NCBI GenBank assembly: GCA_030180075.1
Contig: JASNJN010000158.1
Location: 1-22,687 of the forward strand
DNA length: 22,687 nt
DNA from: Mikrocytos mackini
Taxonomy: Eukaryota; Endomyxa; Ascetosporea; Mikrocytida; Mikrocytiidae
Direction of reading: 5' to 3'
Under the pieces are notes generated by a model. It was not told the DNA's origin. It saw nothing but the letters and a program-made list of their open reading frames with translations, and ran no database searches. Each line of letters opens with the position of its first letter. Position 1 is the first letter of the stretch. A program made the position numbers and the translations under genes. Of the stretch, positions 8,879 to 17,614 are shown piece by piece.

Positions 8879-10537
8879 GGCTGCATGTTTTTATTTCCCG
8901 TAATTTATTTCGACGTATTTCCCGTAATTTTATCAATTTTCCCACGATATTTCAAATTTCCCGCAATCTTCAGATTTCCCACGTTTTTAATTAGGCTGGA
9001 ATTAAATCTGTTACAAATTATCCTGTTTGCCAAAAAAAATTTCCATCGCCGCAAATTTTAAATTTGAATTAAAAAAACTTTTCAATTTTTATTGAATTGC
9101 AAATTTCCGAGCAAAATAAAAAATTTAACATTATTCAAAAATTAATTTTTTTACTGTGATACAAATTTCAAATATAAATTTTCTAATAAAAAATTTTGGA
9201 TGAAATTTTTTTTGTGGCGAAAACAACGTTTTTATGATCTAATAAAAATTTTTGGGAAAAAATATTTTTTTCAATTTTCCAAAGGGGGTGCATCAGGTGG
9301 TTTTCAAAAAATTCGGGCCACAAAAACACAAATTTTTACCGGAAATTTTTTTTGAAAATTTTTTGACAAACGTATTTCCGAGAGATCTACACATACATAC
9401 TTCCTAAAAATTTCATGGATTTTCCAGTCGAGTTAATATCAAAAAATTTAAAATTTGGGCTAAATTTCACTTTTTTGGGACATCAATATATCGAATATTT
9501 TCCCAAATTTATTTCTCAAAATTGTTTTATCATTAAGATTACGTCCGTTAAAAGCCATATAAAAATTTTCAGAAAAAATTTCCATTTAAATAATAAAATT
9601 TTGGGTGCGACTTTTTGGACCAAAATCAAAAATTTGTGTTCCAAAATTTTGAAAATATTTTTTTTGATAAATTTTTAAAAAAATCCTCAAAAATCAATTT
9701 ATTATCCAAGTAACATGTTATTTTGATATTTATAGTGTTTAATCGTATATTTTATCAAAAAAATATTTTCAAAATTTTGGAACACAAATTTTTGATTTTG
9801 GTCCAAAAAGTCGCACCCAAAATTTTATTATTTAAATGGAAATTTTTTCTGAAAATTTTTATATGGCTTTTAACGGACGTAATCTTAATGATAAAACAAT
9901 TTTGAGAAATAAATTTGGGAAAATATTCGATATATTGATGTCCCAAAAAAGTGAAATTTAGCCCAAATTTTAAATTTTTTGATATTAACTCGACTGGAAA
10001 ATCCATGAAATTTTTAGGAAGTATGTATGTGTAGATCTCTCGGAAATACGTTTGTCAAAAAATTTTCAAAAAAAATTTCCGGTAAAAATTTGTGTTTTTG
10101 TGGCCCGAATTTTTTGAAAACCACCTGATGCACCCCCTTTGGAAAATTGAAAAAAATATTTTTTCCCAAAAATTTTTATTAGATCATAAAAACGTTGTTT
10201 TCGCCACAAAAAAAATTTCATCCAAAATTTTTTATTAGAAAATTTATATTTGAAATTTGTATCACAGTAAAAAAATTAATTTTTGAATAATGTTAAATTT
10301 TTTATTTTGCTCGGAAATTTGCAATTCAATAAAAATTGAAAAGTTTTTTTAATTCAAATTTAAAATTTGCGGCGATGGAAATTTTTTTTGGCAAACAGGA
10401 TAATTTGTAACAGATTTAATTCCAGCCTAATTAAAAACGTGGGAAATCTGAAGATTGCGGGAAATTTGAAATATCGTGGGAAAATTGATAAAATTACGGG
10501 AAATACGTCGAAATTACGGGAAATTTGAATTTCAACC
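8879..10537. mobile_element. 1.66-kb foldback MULE-type element with arms of about 790 bp
   Basis: Two near-identical inverted arms (8879-9672 and 9749-10537) surround a 76-base centre, so the element is almost entirely one palindrome. It is flanked by the 9-bp duplication ATTTCCACT (8870-8878 and 10538-10546; one more base matches to the left). Both termini begin with GG. Each arm starts with five TTTCCC-type sites: left at 8897, 8921, 8941, 8960 and 8978, right (as GGG) at 10441, 10459, 10478, 10498 and 10518, so spaced 18-20 bp apart. The one 24-bp gap on the left reflects a 4-bp insertion not present on the right. It encodes no transposase. The 9-bp duplication and GG ends fit a non-autonomous Mutator-like foldback element. 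The antiparallel 83-87-residue open frames in the arms mirror each other and are not genes. Confidence 0.8.
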
Positions 10538-10658
10538 ATTTCCACTCCCTCCAGCGAAAAGGGGAAGAAGGGACATTATGCCCCCAATAAAGAAAATGAA
10601 AATAGTTCTCCCAAAAAAGATGGAGGTAAGAAAAATGAAGGAGGAACAGGGGTGGGTT

Positions 10659-11020
10659 TAGGACATGTCCAAAACGTTTTGGACAGGACATGGTTTAAAC
10701 CTGGTTTAAACCGGTTTAATACGTTTTGGACACCCAAAAAATTGATTTTGCAAAATAATTCGAATTTTCAAATTTTATTCAAAATGTAAATATTGAACAT
10801 ATTCCCAGGGAATAAGAAACAAAATAAATCTCAAATGGTAAAAAATTTCCAAAATATTGGTTTTAAAATATCAAATTAAAATTTTGCAAATTTTTAAATA
10901 TTTTTGGCAAAAAATTTGCCGGAAAATTATCCCTACCAAATTTTAGGTTTTGTCCGGCCAAAACGTCCAAAACGTTTTGGAAGGGTCGGTTTAAACCGGT
11001 TTTTACCGGATGGTTTAAAC
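10659..11020. repeat. Inverted-repeat block rich in small palindromes, probably a hAT-like element of unknown right border
   Basis: The 14-bp palindrome CCAAAACGTTTTGG occurs at both ends (10669-10682 and 10967-10980), as do runs of GGTTTAAACC and GGTTTAAACCGG (10692-10711 and 10988-10999), the whole forming imperfect inverted ends around an A/T-rich interior. The left border may be the TAGGACATG at 10659, which resembles the TAGG ends of other hAT-type elements in this window. I could not find a matching target duplication; the right end is overlapped by the next hAT-type MITE, whose duplication GTTTAAAC lies in this repeat. Confidence 0.5.
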
Positions 11021-11397
11021 CAGAGTTGAGAATTTTGCCTAAATCCAGAACCCGACCCGACCCGCCCCGCCTTCGGGTCGGGCGGGTCGGGTAGGAAATT
11101 TGTAAGAATTTTTCTACTAAAAAATTAATTCCCCCAAATTTATGATATTCAAAAATAACGAAACAAACTCAAAAATTATTTGTTTTAGCCTGTTTTCATT
11201 ATATAATCTAATATCAGAGTAAATTAACTATTTGAAAAATAAAATTACGCAAATATCTAGCGTAAATAACTAATATTGTGCAAATTTTTAAAAGTGCATC
11301 CATGTGAGAGTTTTTAGCGTTTTTTTGACCTTCTTCCGCCCGAACCCGACCCGTTCGGGTCGGGTTCGGGCGGTCGGGTCGGAAATTCTCAACTCTG
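11021..11397. mobile_element. 377-bp hAT-type MITE with GC-rich hairpin ends
   Basis: The termini are inverted copies starting CAGAGTTGAGAATTT, a classic hAT-type end, flanked by the 8-bp duplication GTTTAAAC (11013-11020 and 11398-11405). Just inside each end is a GC-rich self-complementary hairpin built of CCCGA/TCGGG units closed by TTCG (about 11049-11092 and 11337-11384), a sharp contrast to the A/T-rich interior. There is no coding capacity. The element inserted into the palindromic repeat block next to the Ty3/Gypsy protease region. Confidence 0.8.
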
Positions 11398-11403
11398 GTT
11401 TAA

Positions 11404-14216
11404 ACAATTGTCTTAAAATTTCAAAAAATAAGGCTTGTATCAAAAAAGTTATTTACTTCAAATTATGTCGTGCACTTAAGCGTGATCCTAGGAATCAGCT
11501 TCTTTAGAAAACATGAAGTTATTTTAAACTTTAAAGATGATACTATCAGTATATCTGGACAACACTTTGAGACTACAAGCCAGAAAAGAAATTGGTCCAC
11601 TTTCGACTCTTCTATTGCAGATAGAACTAAGGTGTTTTCGTTACGAGAAACTTCACAAAGCCTAAATGAATTTCTAACCTTCTACAAACTTAATAACCCC
11701 AAAATAGGAGTCATTTCTTCCGTAGACCATGACATTTACTTATCCGACTACAAACCCATAACTTCCAAGCCATATGCAATTCCCCTTCAAAAGAAAGAGC
11801 AAACCGAAGAAGAGTTAGAAAAACTCATTAAAAATAATGTGATTCGAACAAGTAACAGTCCTTTCTCAGCACCAGCTTATCCAATTTATAAAAAGAACCA
11901 TGAGGTAAGACTGGTAGTGGACTATCGGAAGCTCAATAAAGTTACTATTCCTTCGAACACTCCTCTTCCTCCATTACAGGATATACTACGGGAATTCCAT
12001 GGATCTAGTTTCTTTACTCAAATAGATCTTAAGAGTGGGTATTACCAGATCTATGTAAACCCAGAACATCAGTATCTAACATCATTTGTGATAGGAAATC
12101 GGCAGTTCGAATTTGTAAGAATGCCGTTTGGGTTAACTAATGCCCCGCGCACCTTTCAATACGCCATGAACAACTTACTACAAGACTTACCCTATGTTTC
12201 CGTTTATTTGGATGACATAGTTATTTACTCAAAAACAGAAAAGGAAGACGAAGAACAAGTTATTACGGTTTTACAACGACTTTTCACAAATGGAATTTCA
12301 GTGAACTTTGAAAAATCTTCCTTTAAGCAAAGATCAATTACTTATTTAGGTCACGTTATTTCGGCCGACGGGATTAGACCAGACATCTCAAGAGTGGATA
12401 AACTTACGGAAATTATTCCCAAAACCAAGAAGCATGTCCGCATGATAGTTGGCTTCTTACAATGGTTCCGTAACTTTATCCCAAATCTCAGTCAACGAAT
12501 CTTTAGGATTACAGAAAAAACGAAGAAAGAGATACCATTTTCTTGGACAAATGATGACAACGATGTAGTGCAACAAATCATAAAAGAATTAAAAGAAAGA
12601 ACTTCGTTGCATCATCCAGACCTAACCTCTTCTTTTACTTTACAAACTGACGCTAGTGATCTTGCCATAGGTGCTGTGCTTCTTCAATTTGGAAATCCGC
12701 TAGGATTTTATAGTGCGAAACTTTCTCCAACAGAGCAGAGATATAGCGTAGTGGAAAAAAAACTTACGCTATTCTCCGGGCACTGCGTCATTTCAAGTCT
12801 CTTATATTCAACTCCCATATCAAGATACAATCGGATAACGCAAACCTACTATACAACTCTGACCTTTCGAAAAGAATAAATAGGTGGAAGCTCGAAATTG
12901 AAGAGCTTACCTATTCTCTTACCCATATTAAGGGCGAAGACAACCTCATAGCAGACACGCTTTCACGATTACTCTACATACCAGAAAAGAAACTTAGTTT
13001 TACTTACAATTTAAGACAAATTTCAAAGGAGCAGAAGGTTTGTCCTTATGTCAAAGATTTAGTAATAAAAGGGAAAACACGCATACATCGGACGTATAAT
13101 TTCGCCCTTCTCCTAGACGAAAACAAAAGAATTATTATTCCAGTCTCGCTCGCCCCAACAATAATGCAGGACATTCACCTATATCTGGAACATCCGGGCG
13201 AATCCCGTCTCTATAAGACCATTAAGAACTTTTTAAACATCAAGAGTTTACAGAGAATAGCAATCCAAACCACTAAAGACTGCCCAGATTATAAGAATAC
13301 CAAAAGAACTCGATATATGTACGGAAAGACTTCCGGAATCCTTTCCCATAATATTCCTCTTGATTTTGTTTCGTCTGACGTTTTCGGTCCTATCTGTTCA
13401 AATTACTTTATCAATGCAGAGAAAGACAAATTTAAGATCATTACCATCACAGATATAACAACACGATACACCCAATGCACAGTTACTTATAGCATTGACT
13501 CATCAGACATAATAACAGCGTTGGAAAAATGGATTAAAAGATTTGGCCCACCTACCAAATTGTTAACTGACGGTGGTAAACAATACTGTTCAGTCAAAGT
13601 CAAAGACTTCTGCGGAAGACGAGGTGTACGTCGAACTGTGACTTCTTCTTACAATCCAACCGCAAATTCCATATCTGAAAGAAGGAACCCAATTCTAGGT
13701 AGTACCCTGAAGATCAACAAAGGAGCCGAAGTAAAAGAATTAGAAGCGAAACTAGACAGGGCGTTGAACTATAACACACACTCCACAGCAAACCTGTCTC
13801 CATTTGAAATGCTTTTCTCATACTCCCCCTTTGATTTGTTTCACAGGAGCTTAAAGGAAAAGATTCCGAACTCTTTCAACAGAATGCGGAAGCGATCAGA
13901 AGACGAAGAAAGATTGAGAAATGAAAGGCGAATTGACCACGAGTATAAGGCAGACACGTTTGTGCTGTTAAAGAATAGAGAAGTAGACAAACTCGCCGAT
14001 TCGTGGGTTGGTCCCTTTAATGTTATCGAAGTTCTTGACAAAAACAGAGTGAAGATACAACAGGAAAATAGAGTGTCAGTTCAGAATATTAAAAACATAA
14101 GACCTTATGAGTTAAGTGCTGAGCCTAGAAGAGTTACGGCAATTAAGAAGAATAAATTTAAAATCATTTCTTTGCCGGAGAAGAGGGAGGATGTCGTACT
14201 CAGGATTACGACGTAA
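11404..14216 (+). pseudogene. Ty3/Gypsy retrotransposon pol (protease end, RT, RNase H, integrase) with one frameshift
   Basis: The open frame enters at the end of the protease (VILGISFF at about 11476-11499), so the protease active site is missing. Reverse transcriptase follows, with its first Asp in TQIDLKSGYYQ (12025), RMPFGLTNAP, and the YLDD catalytic box (Asp codons 12211 and 12214). RNase H begins at LQTDASD (Asp 12649). A run of eight A at 12755-12762 carries a one-base loss that shifts the frame, after which the rest of RNase H, the spacer (IADTLSRL) and integrase continue open to 14216. Integrase has a zinc-binding region with His-x4-His and CPDY, where the fourth ligand Cys is replaced by Tyr, a complete D,D-35-E core (SSDVFGP, LTDGG, SISERRN) and a GPF module near the end. 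The order RT-RNase H-integrase identifies Ty3/Gypsy. Function is lost through the frameshift and the missing gag and protease. Confidence 0.9.
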
Positions 14217-14240
14217 GGAATGTTAATAATAGGGTTTAAT
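14177..14240 (+). other. Probable polypurine tract and start of the 3' LTR
   Basis: A purine run (14177-14191, GGAGAAGAGGGAGGA) is followed at 14192 by TGTCGTACTC. This is the usual arrangement of polypurine tract then LTR beginning with TG in Ty3/Gypsy elements, with pol running a few codons into the LTR. No 5' LTR copy was found in the window, so the far end of the LTR cannot be set. Confidence 0.45.
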
Positions 14241-14397
14241 GGTTTAATTCAAATTCAAATACCTTTCCCCTTTCAAATTCAAGTTTAAATAATTAGTTTT
14301 TATTAATTTTTAAATTCTACAAAAAAATAGGGATACCTATTTTCACACAACTTGTTTTGAAAAAACTAGAAATTAGTTGAGGTATTGAACTTGTTTT

Positions 14398-14488
14398 GAG
14401 GGTTTGTTATGCTACTAAAACCCTCATATTTGCGTTCCGGTCGGTGTGGGGTCTATTTTTGAAAAGGGGGCCGCAAGGGTCCCCCCTT
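14398..14488. repeat. Two stem-loops in noncoding DNA after the Ty3/Gypsy element
   Basis: The first stem pairs GAGGGTTT (14398-14405) with AAAACCCTC (14417-14425). The second pairs AAGGGGGCC (14464-14472) across a GCAA tetraloop with GGGTCCCCCCTT (14477-14488, one bulge). The second is GC-rich in an A/T-rich setting. They may lie in the LTR or in an undetermined element; no function is assigned. Confidence 0.4.
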
Positions 14489-14640
14489 CGAAAAAAAAAT
14501 TATTTACAAAACTTGATTAAAAACACAATGAACACGTGCAAACACATCAATAACGTGTTTTACACACGAAATAAGGTATTATATTCAATAAAAAAGTTGT
14601 GTCAAAATACGTGACTCCAAAAAATATGAGAGTGGAAGAT

Positions 14641-14705
14641 TCTTGGTCTAGACCCTGGTCTGGTCTGGACCATGGTCCAGACCTCGTTTGGGCCAGACCA
14701 GATTG
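14641..14705. repeat. GGTCTGG/CCAGACC-rich palindromic repeat
   Basis: A perfect 22-bp palindrome centred on ATGG-type CCATGG (14662-14683) sits among further GGTCTGG and CCAGACC copies. A weaker inverted counterpart (TGGACCATCTGGTCCA) lies at 17132-17147, on the far side of the MULE gene. The pair might be the terminal repeats of the autonomous MULE element, but no 9-bp target duplication was found outside them. Confidence 0.4.
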
Positions 14706-14962
14706 TTTCTAAGTTTCTAAATTTTGTGGTTGATGTTCAGATTATTACTTTGTGTTTTTAAAATTGTGTTTTGAATGTTTGTATTAAAACAGGCGCGTTG
14801 TTGAGGTATGTTGCACATGATAAGACGAAACGCGGTAATTTAAAATAATATTGCTCCACAAAGCTTTTTATGTTATAAAAATTTGATAGGTTGTTATATT
14901 GTTTGCTATAGACAGTTTGTACTGGTTCGGCATTGTGGTGTTTTGTGAAAATTTAACTTAAA

Positions 14963-16486
14963 ATGGAACCTACCTTTCCCAAGCAAATTCGATACAATGG
15001 GAAGCTTTACAACTTCAAATGCCATCTGGCTTCCGGCAAATCTTGCTACAGATGTGTCTACAGAAAAACATGCAGCGTTCTTGTGCATATTAAAGACGGG
15101 GACTTATCCGTTCAGACAGTAAACCCACTTCCAACAGAACTAAGAAATGAACCAGCCACAGAGCCTATTTACATTGGAGAATTAAAACCAAACGCTACGC
15201 CCGCTAAAGTTGTCAATACTCATACATGCCCTAATGTGACCAATTCTTCACCCCTAGAGGCGATAGTCAAAGAAGATGATAAAGCATCAGACATACAAAG
15301 AAGAGCACTCTATTTAATTAGTTTGAATCACAACAAGACGATCAGCTGGCACATCGATAACATAAAGAACAATAATATCGAGCTTACAGAAAACCAAATT
15401 AAGTATTTATTACATAAATATAGATCTACTCATTACCCTTCCGATAAAGAATTTCTTTTGAATCCATTCACTATAAAAAGTTTGATAAAAGATGACAACA
15501 ATTTAAATGAAACTCCGCTCTGTTTAGCGCATGCTAAATTTTATAACGCAACTTCAAAAAAAACAGAAACATTTATAGTATTTTTTTCACACTTTCATCT
15601 CAATCTTTTAGCTAATAGCAAACAAATATTTCTAGATGGGACATTTAAAGTTTGTCCAAAGGAGTTTTATCAAGTGTTGATAATACATGCTTATGATTCG
15701 TTATCTTCTACAACAAGACCGGTTATTCACGCGATACTTACTTCAAAAACTTTGGAGATATATCACGCTGTGTTTACTGAAATAAAAAGACAAATAACGG
15801 CAATGAAACTAAAGTTGCAATGGGAAGTTGTTCATTCAGATTTTGAAAAAAATCTTTATTCATCTGTACTCCTTATCAAAGATGATACTGATTTTAAAGG
15901 ATGTTTTTTTCATTTTACAAAAGCGATATGGAATAAATTGAAGGAGTTTGGTCTTTTAGGAAAGAAGAATATGAACTTATTATATGACATTGTTTATATA
16001 ATTAAGAAGCTGCCTTTGTTGAGTTCAGATTTAAGGAGAAAGGTGTTTCCGGTTTTTAATCAAATGGTAAATAAAATGATGCAGGATAAGGATTATGAAT
16101 CTAGATATATATTTCAATTTAATAAATTTATGAAGTATTTTGAACGAATATGGTTGAACTATGAGATTAACTGGGACTACGGAAATAAGGTGGGGTTTTA
16201 TCCTAAATATACCAATAATACATGTGAAATCCATAATAAAAATATTAATGAATTGGTAGGAATTGCTCACCCTAAGATATCATATTTGGCGTCTATTATA
16301 AACAGGGTAACTGTCGAAGATTATGAAAAATATTGTTCGCATATGAGATCACCCAAAAAAATTATGACGAATAATGTGCTTACTGAATATGATTATGAAA
16401 ATGAAGAGAGTTTATTTGAAGAATTTTTAGAGGAAAAAGATTTGGGAATATTATTTAGTACAAGGTTAATGAAAAATTTTTTTTAA
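14963..16486 (+). CDS. MULE (Mutator-like) transposase, apparently intact
   Basis: A complete 507-residue open frame from an ATG preceded by an A/T-rich leader. The N-terminus is a FLYWCH-like zinc finger: YNFKC (16-20), cysteines 28, 31 and 37, and HTC (87-89). The MULE catalytic domain contains LDGTF with Asp 225, HSDFEK with Asp 293, then GCFFH (313-317) in the usual spacing, and a late acidic residue in TCEIH (Glu 422) as candidate third catalytic residue. Proteins of this family cut and paste DNA at terminal inverted repeats and make 8-10 bp, mostly 9-bp, target duplications. No stop, frameshift or N interrupts it, unlike every other transposon gene in the window. Its own terminal repeats were not identified with confidence. 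It is a candidate source of transposase for the MULE-type MITEs nearby; this is inference. Confidence 0.85.
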   Translation: MEPTFPKQIRYNGKLYNFKCHLASGKSCYRCVYRKTCSVLVHIKDGDLSVQTVNPLPTELRNEPATEPIYIGELKPNATPAKVVNTHTCPNVTNSSPLEAIVKEDDKASDIQRRALYLISLNHNKTISWHIDNIKNNNIELTENQIKYLLHKYRSTHYPSDKEFLLNPFTIKSLIKDDNNLNETPLCLAHAKFYNATSKKTETFIVFFSHFHLNLLANSKQIFLDGTFKVCPKEFYQVLIIHAYDSLSSTTRPVIHAILTSKTLEIYHAVFTEIKRQITAMKLKLQWEVVHSDFEKNLYSSVLLIKDDTDFKGCFFHFTKAIWNKLKEFGLLGKKNMNLLYDIVYIIKKLPLLSSDLRRKVFPVFNQMVNKMMQDKDYESRYIFQFNKFMKYFERIWLNYEINWDYGNKVGFYPKYTNNTCEIHNKNINELVGIAHPKISYLASIINRVTVEDYEKYCSHMRSPKKIMTNNVLTEYDYENEESLFEEFLEEKDLGILFSTRLMKNFF

Positions 16487-16825
16487 AGGATGCCGGAAGA
16501 TTATTTTGATATTAATTGAATAACTAAATTATAATATTATTATGTGTATAGTGCAAATTTATGGTTGAAAATAATATGTACACAAATATTCGAATTTTTC
16601 CACAAATTGTTTTCAAATTTTCCGCTAAAAAAATTATTTCGAAAAAATTCTGAAAATTTTTCGCGAATAAACCGTAGAAAAATTTTGCAAAAAAATTTTT
16701 TTCCAGAAATTTTGTGGGAGAATTTTTTGTGGCAACTTTAAACTAGAGGTTAGAATTTATGATTTTAACAAGAAATATCAGAACTATAATAAAACAAATT
16801 TTCAATATCATAAATTCATAATTAT
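16487..16825. other. A/T-rich 3' flank of the MULE gene
   Basis: No gene. Between about 16590 and 16740 the DNA holds repeated T-rich blocks with embedded TTTTCC and TTTTTCGCG, and CCACAAA near one edge against TGTGGCAA at the other. It may be part of the MULE element's subterminal region, but I found no matching inverted copy on the 5' side. Confidence 0.3.
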
Positions 16826-17026
16826 TAGGGTTCGGAATATATGCGACAAAACTTGTGGCCACATGTTTTGGGTGAAATTCGACACAAAATCCTTGATAAA
16901 TTCCTGGACATGTTTAGGTATTACATATCTGAGTATCCATTAATTTTAGAGTTACCTGTATAATCTCTAAAAATCACATATTGTTCGCATATTTGATCGC
17001 TTTTGTCACATATTTTCCGAACCCTA
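16826..17026. mobile_element. 201-bp hAT-type MITE
   Basis: The 8-bp duplication ATAATTAT flanks the element (16818-16825 and 17027-17034). The ends are inverted copies of TAGGGTTCGGAAnATATG, followed by a shared GCGACAAAA/GTGACAAAA stretch. The TAGGGTT start resembles that of the element at 7243. It is noncoding. Confidence 0.8.
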
Positions 17027-17034
17027 ATAATTAT

Positions 17035-17614
17035 GCCTTCTAACAAAAAAATTGTTAAATTTTAAGTTTTATAAATCAATAATTTTATTTACTTTGAATT
17101 GAAAACTATAATACAAAGTTGAATACATTATGTGGACCATCTGGTCCAACGAGTATGGGCATAAATGTGAAGGTGTAAAAATGAAGCAATGTTATTAATA
17201 TATGAATACACCTTTTCAAAAAGATAAATGTTACAAATTAATTCAATTATTTATCGACGGTCCTCCTCTTTATCTGTAAAATTCCAATTTTAAGTAAAAT
17301 AACCAGTCAATTCCTTGAACGAACCTATAATACATAAACTTAACGCACCGAGTTTTATTAATTTATGAAATTAAAAATGCTTAAACCATGTATGAATAAT
17401 ACCACGCACTAAAAGGGTAATAGTGATATCATAAGGTACGGACACTCTACAAAACCAAGTCCACCACCAGACTTACGTCCTTTCTACCCAAAGACAAAGC
17501 TTTGCCACCCGTACAAGTTTCACTACTTGGGGCTACCCTATTCCCTGCCTGCATTTTTCTTTTTTTAAAATATGAATTTATTATTCATTATATTTTATTT
17601 TTTAATAGTTATTT
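17035..17614. other. Noncoding DNA including the presumed 3' UTR of the LINE
   Basis: From 17035 to about 17430 nothing is recognised. The stretch 17439-17560 is distinctly less A/T-rich than its surroundings and lies directly downstream (on the minus strand) of the LINE stop at 17615, so it is probably the LINE 3' untranslated region. It shows no resemblance that I can see to rRNA, so no site-specific rDNA target is implied. The 3' end of the element was not located. Confidence 0.4.

Larger units (their letters stand above)
6776..10661 (+). pseudogene. Unrecognised gag/ORF1-like gene split by two transposons
   Basis: This relic is reassembled from three blocks. Block 1 (about 6776-7242) is GC-richer than its surroundings and basic, with KRKRFVTNRDGLVVP near its end; the frame changes by one base around 7171-7219. 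Block 2 (7624-8878) is open from 7617 and holds a long Lys/Glu/Pro/Gln-rich region, then a more globular part with helices and the motif SLYWWKRKAF. Block 3 (10538-10661) continues the frame with a basic tail. Block 1 to 2 is interrupted by a hAT-type MITE and block 2 to 3 by a MULE-type foldback; at both sites the target duplications restore a common frame. The composition (disordered charged N-terminus, basic C-terminus) suggests a retroelement gag or ORF1, perhaps of the downstream Ty3/Gypsy element or of a LINE. No zinc knuckle or known domain was recognised. The first ATG in block 2 is at 7779. Confidence 0.5.

Noticed and set aside
9415-10006. Twin 83-87-residue open frames facing each other
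   Set aside because: They are mirror images inside the foldback arms, A/T-rich and without any domain; they arise from the palindrome, not from a gene.
17439-17560. A structured RNA or rRNA fragment in a less A/T-rich island
   Set aside because: No rRNA, tRNA box or known RNA fold was recognised; position after the LINE stop makes a LINE 3' UTR the simpler reading.
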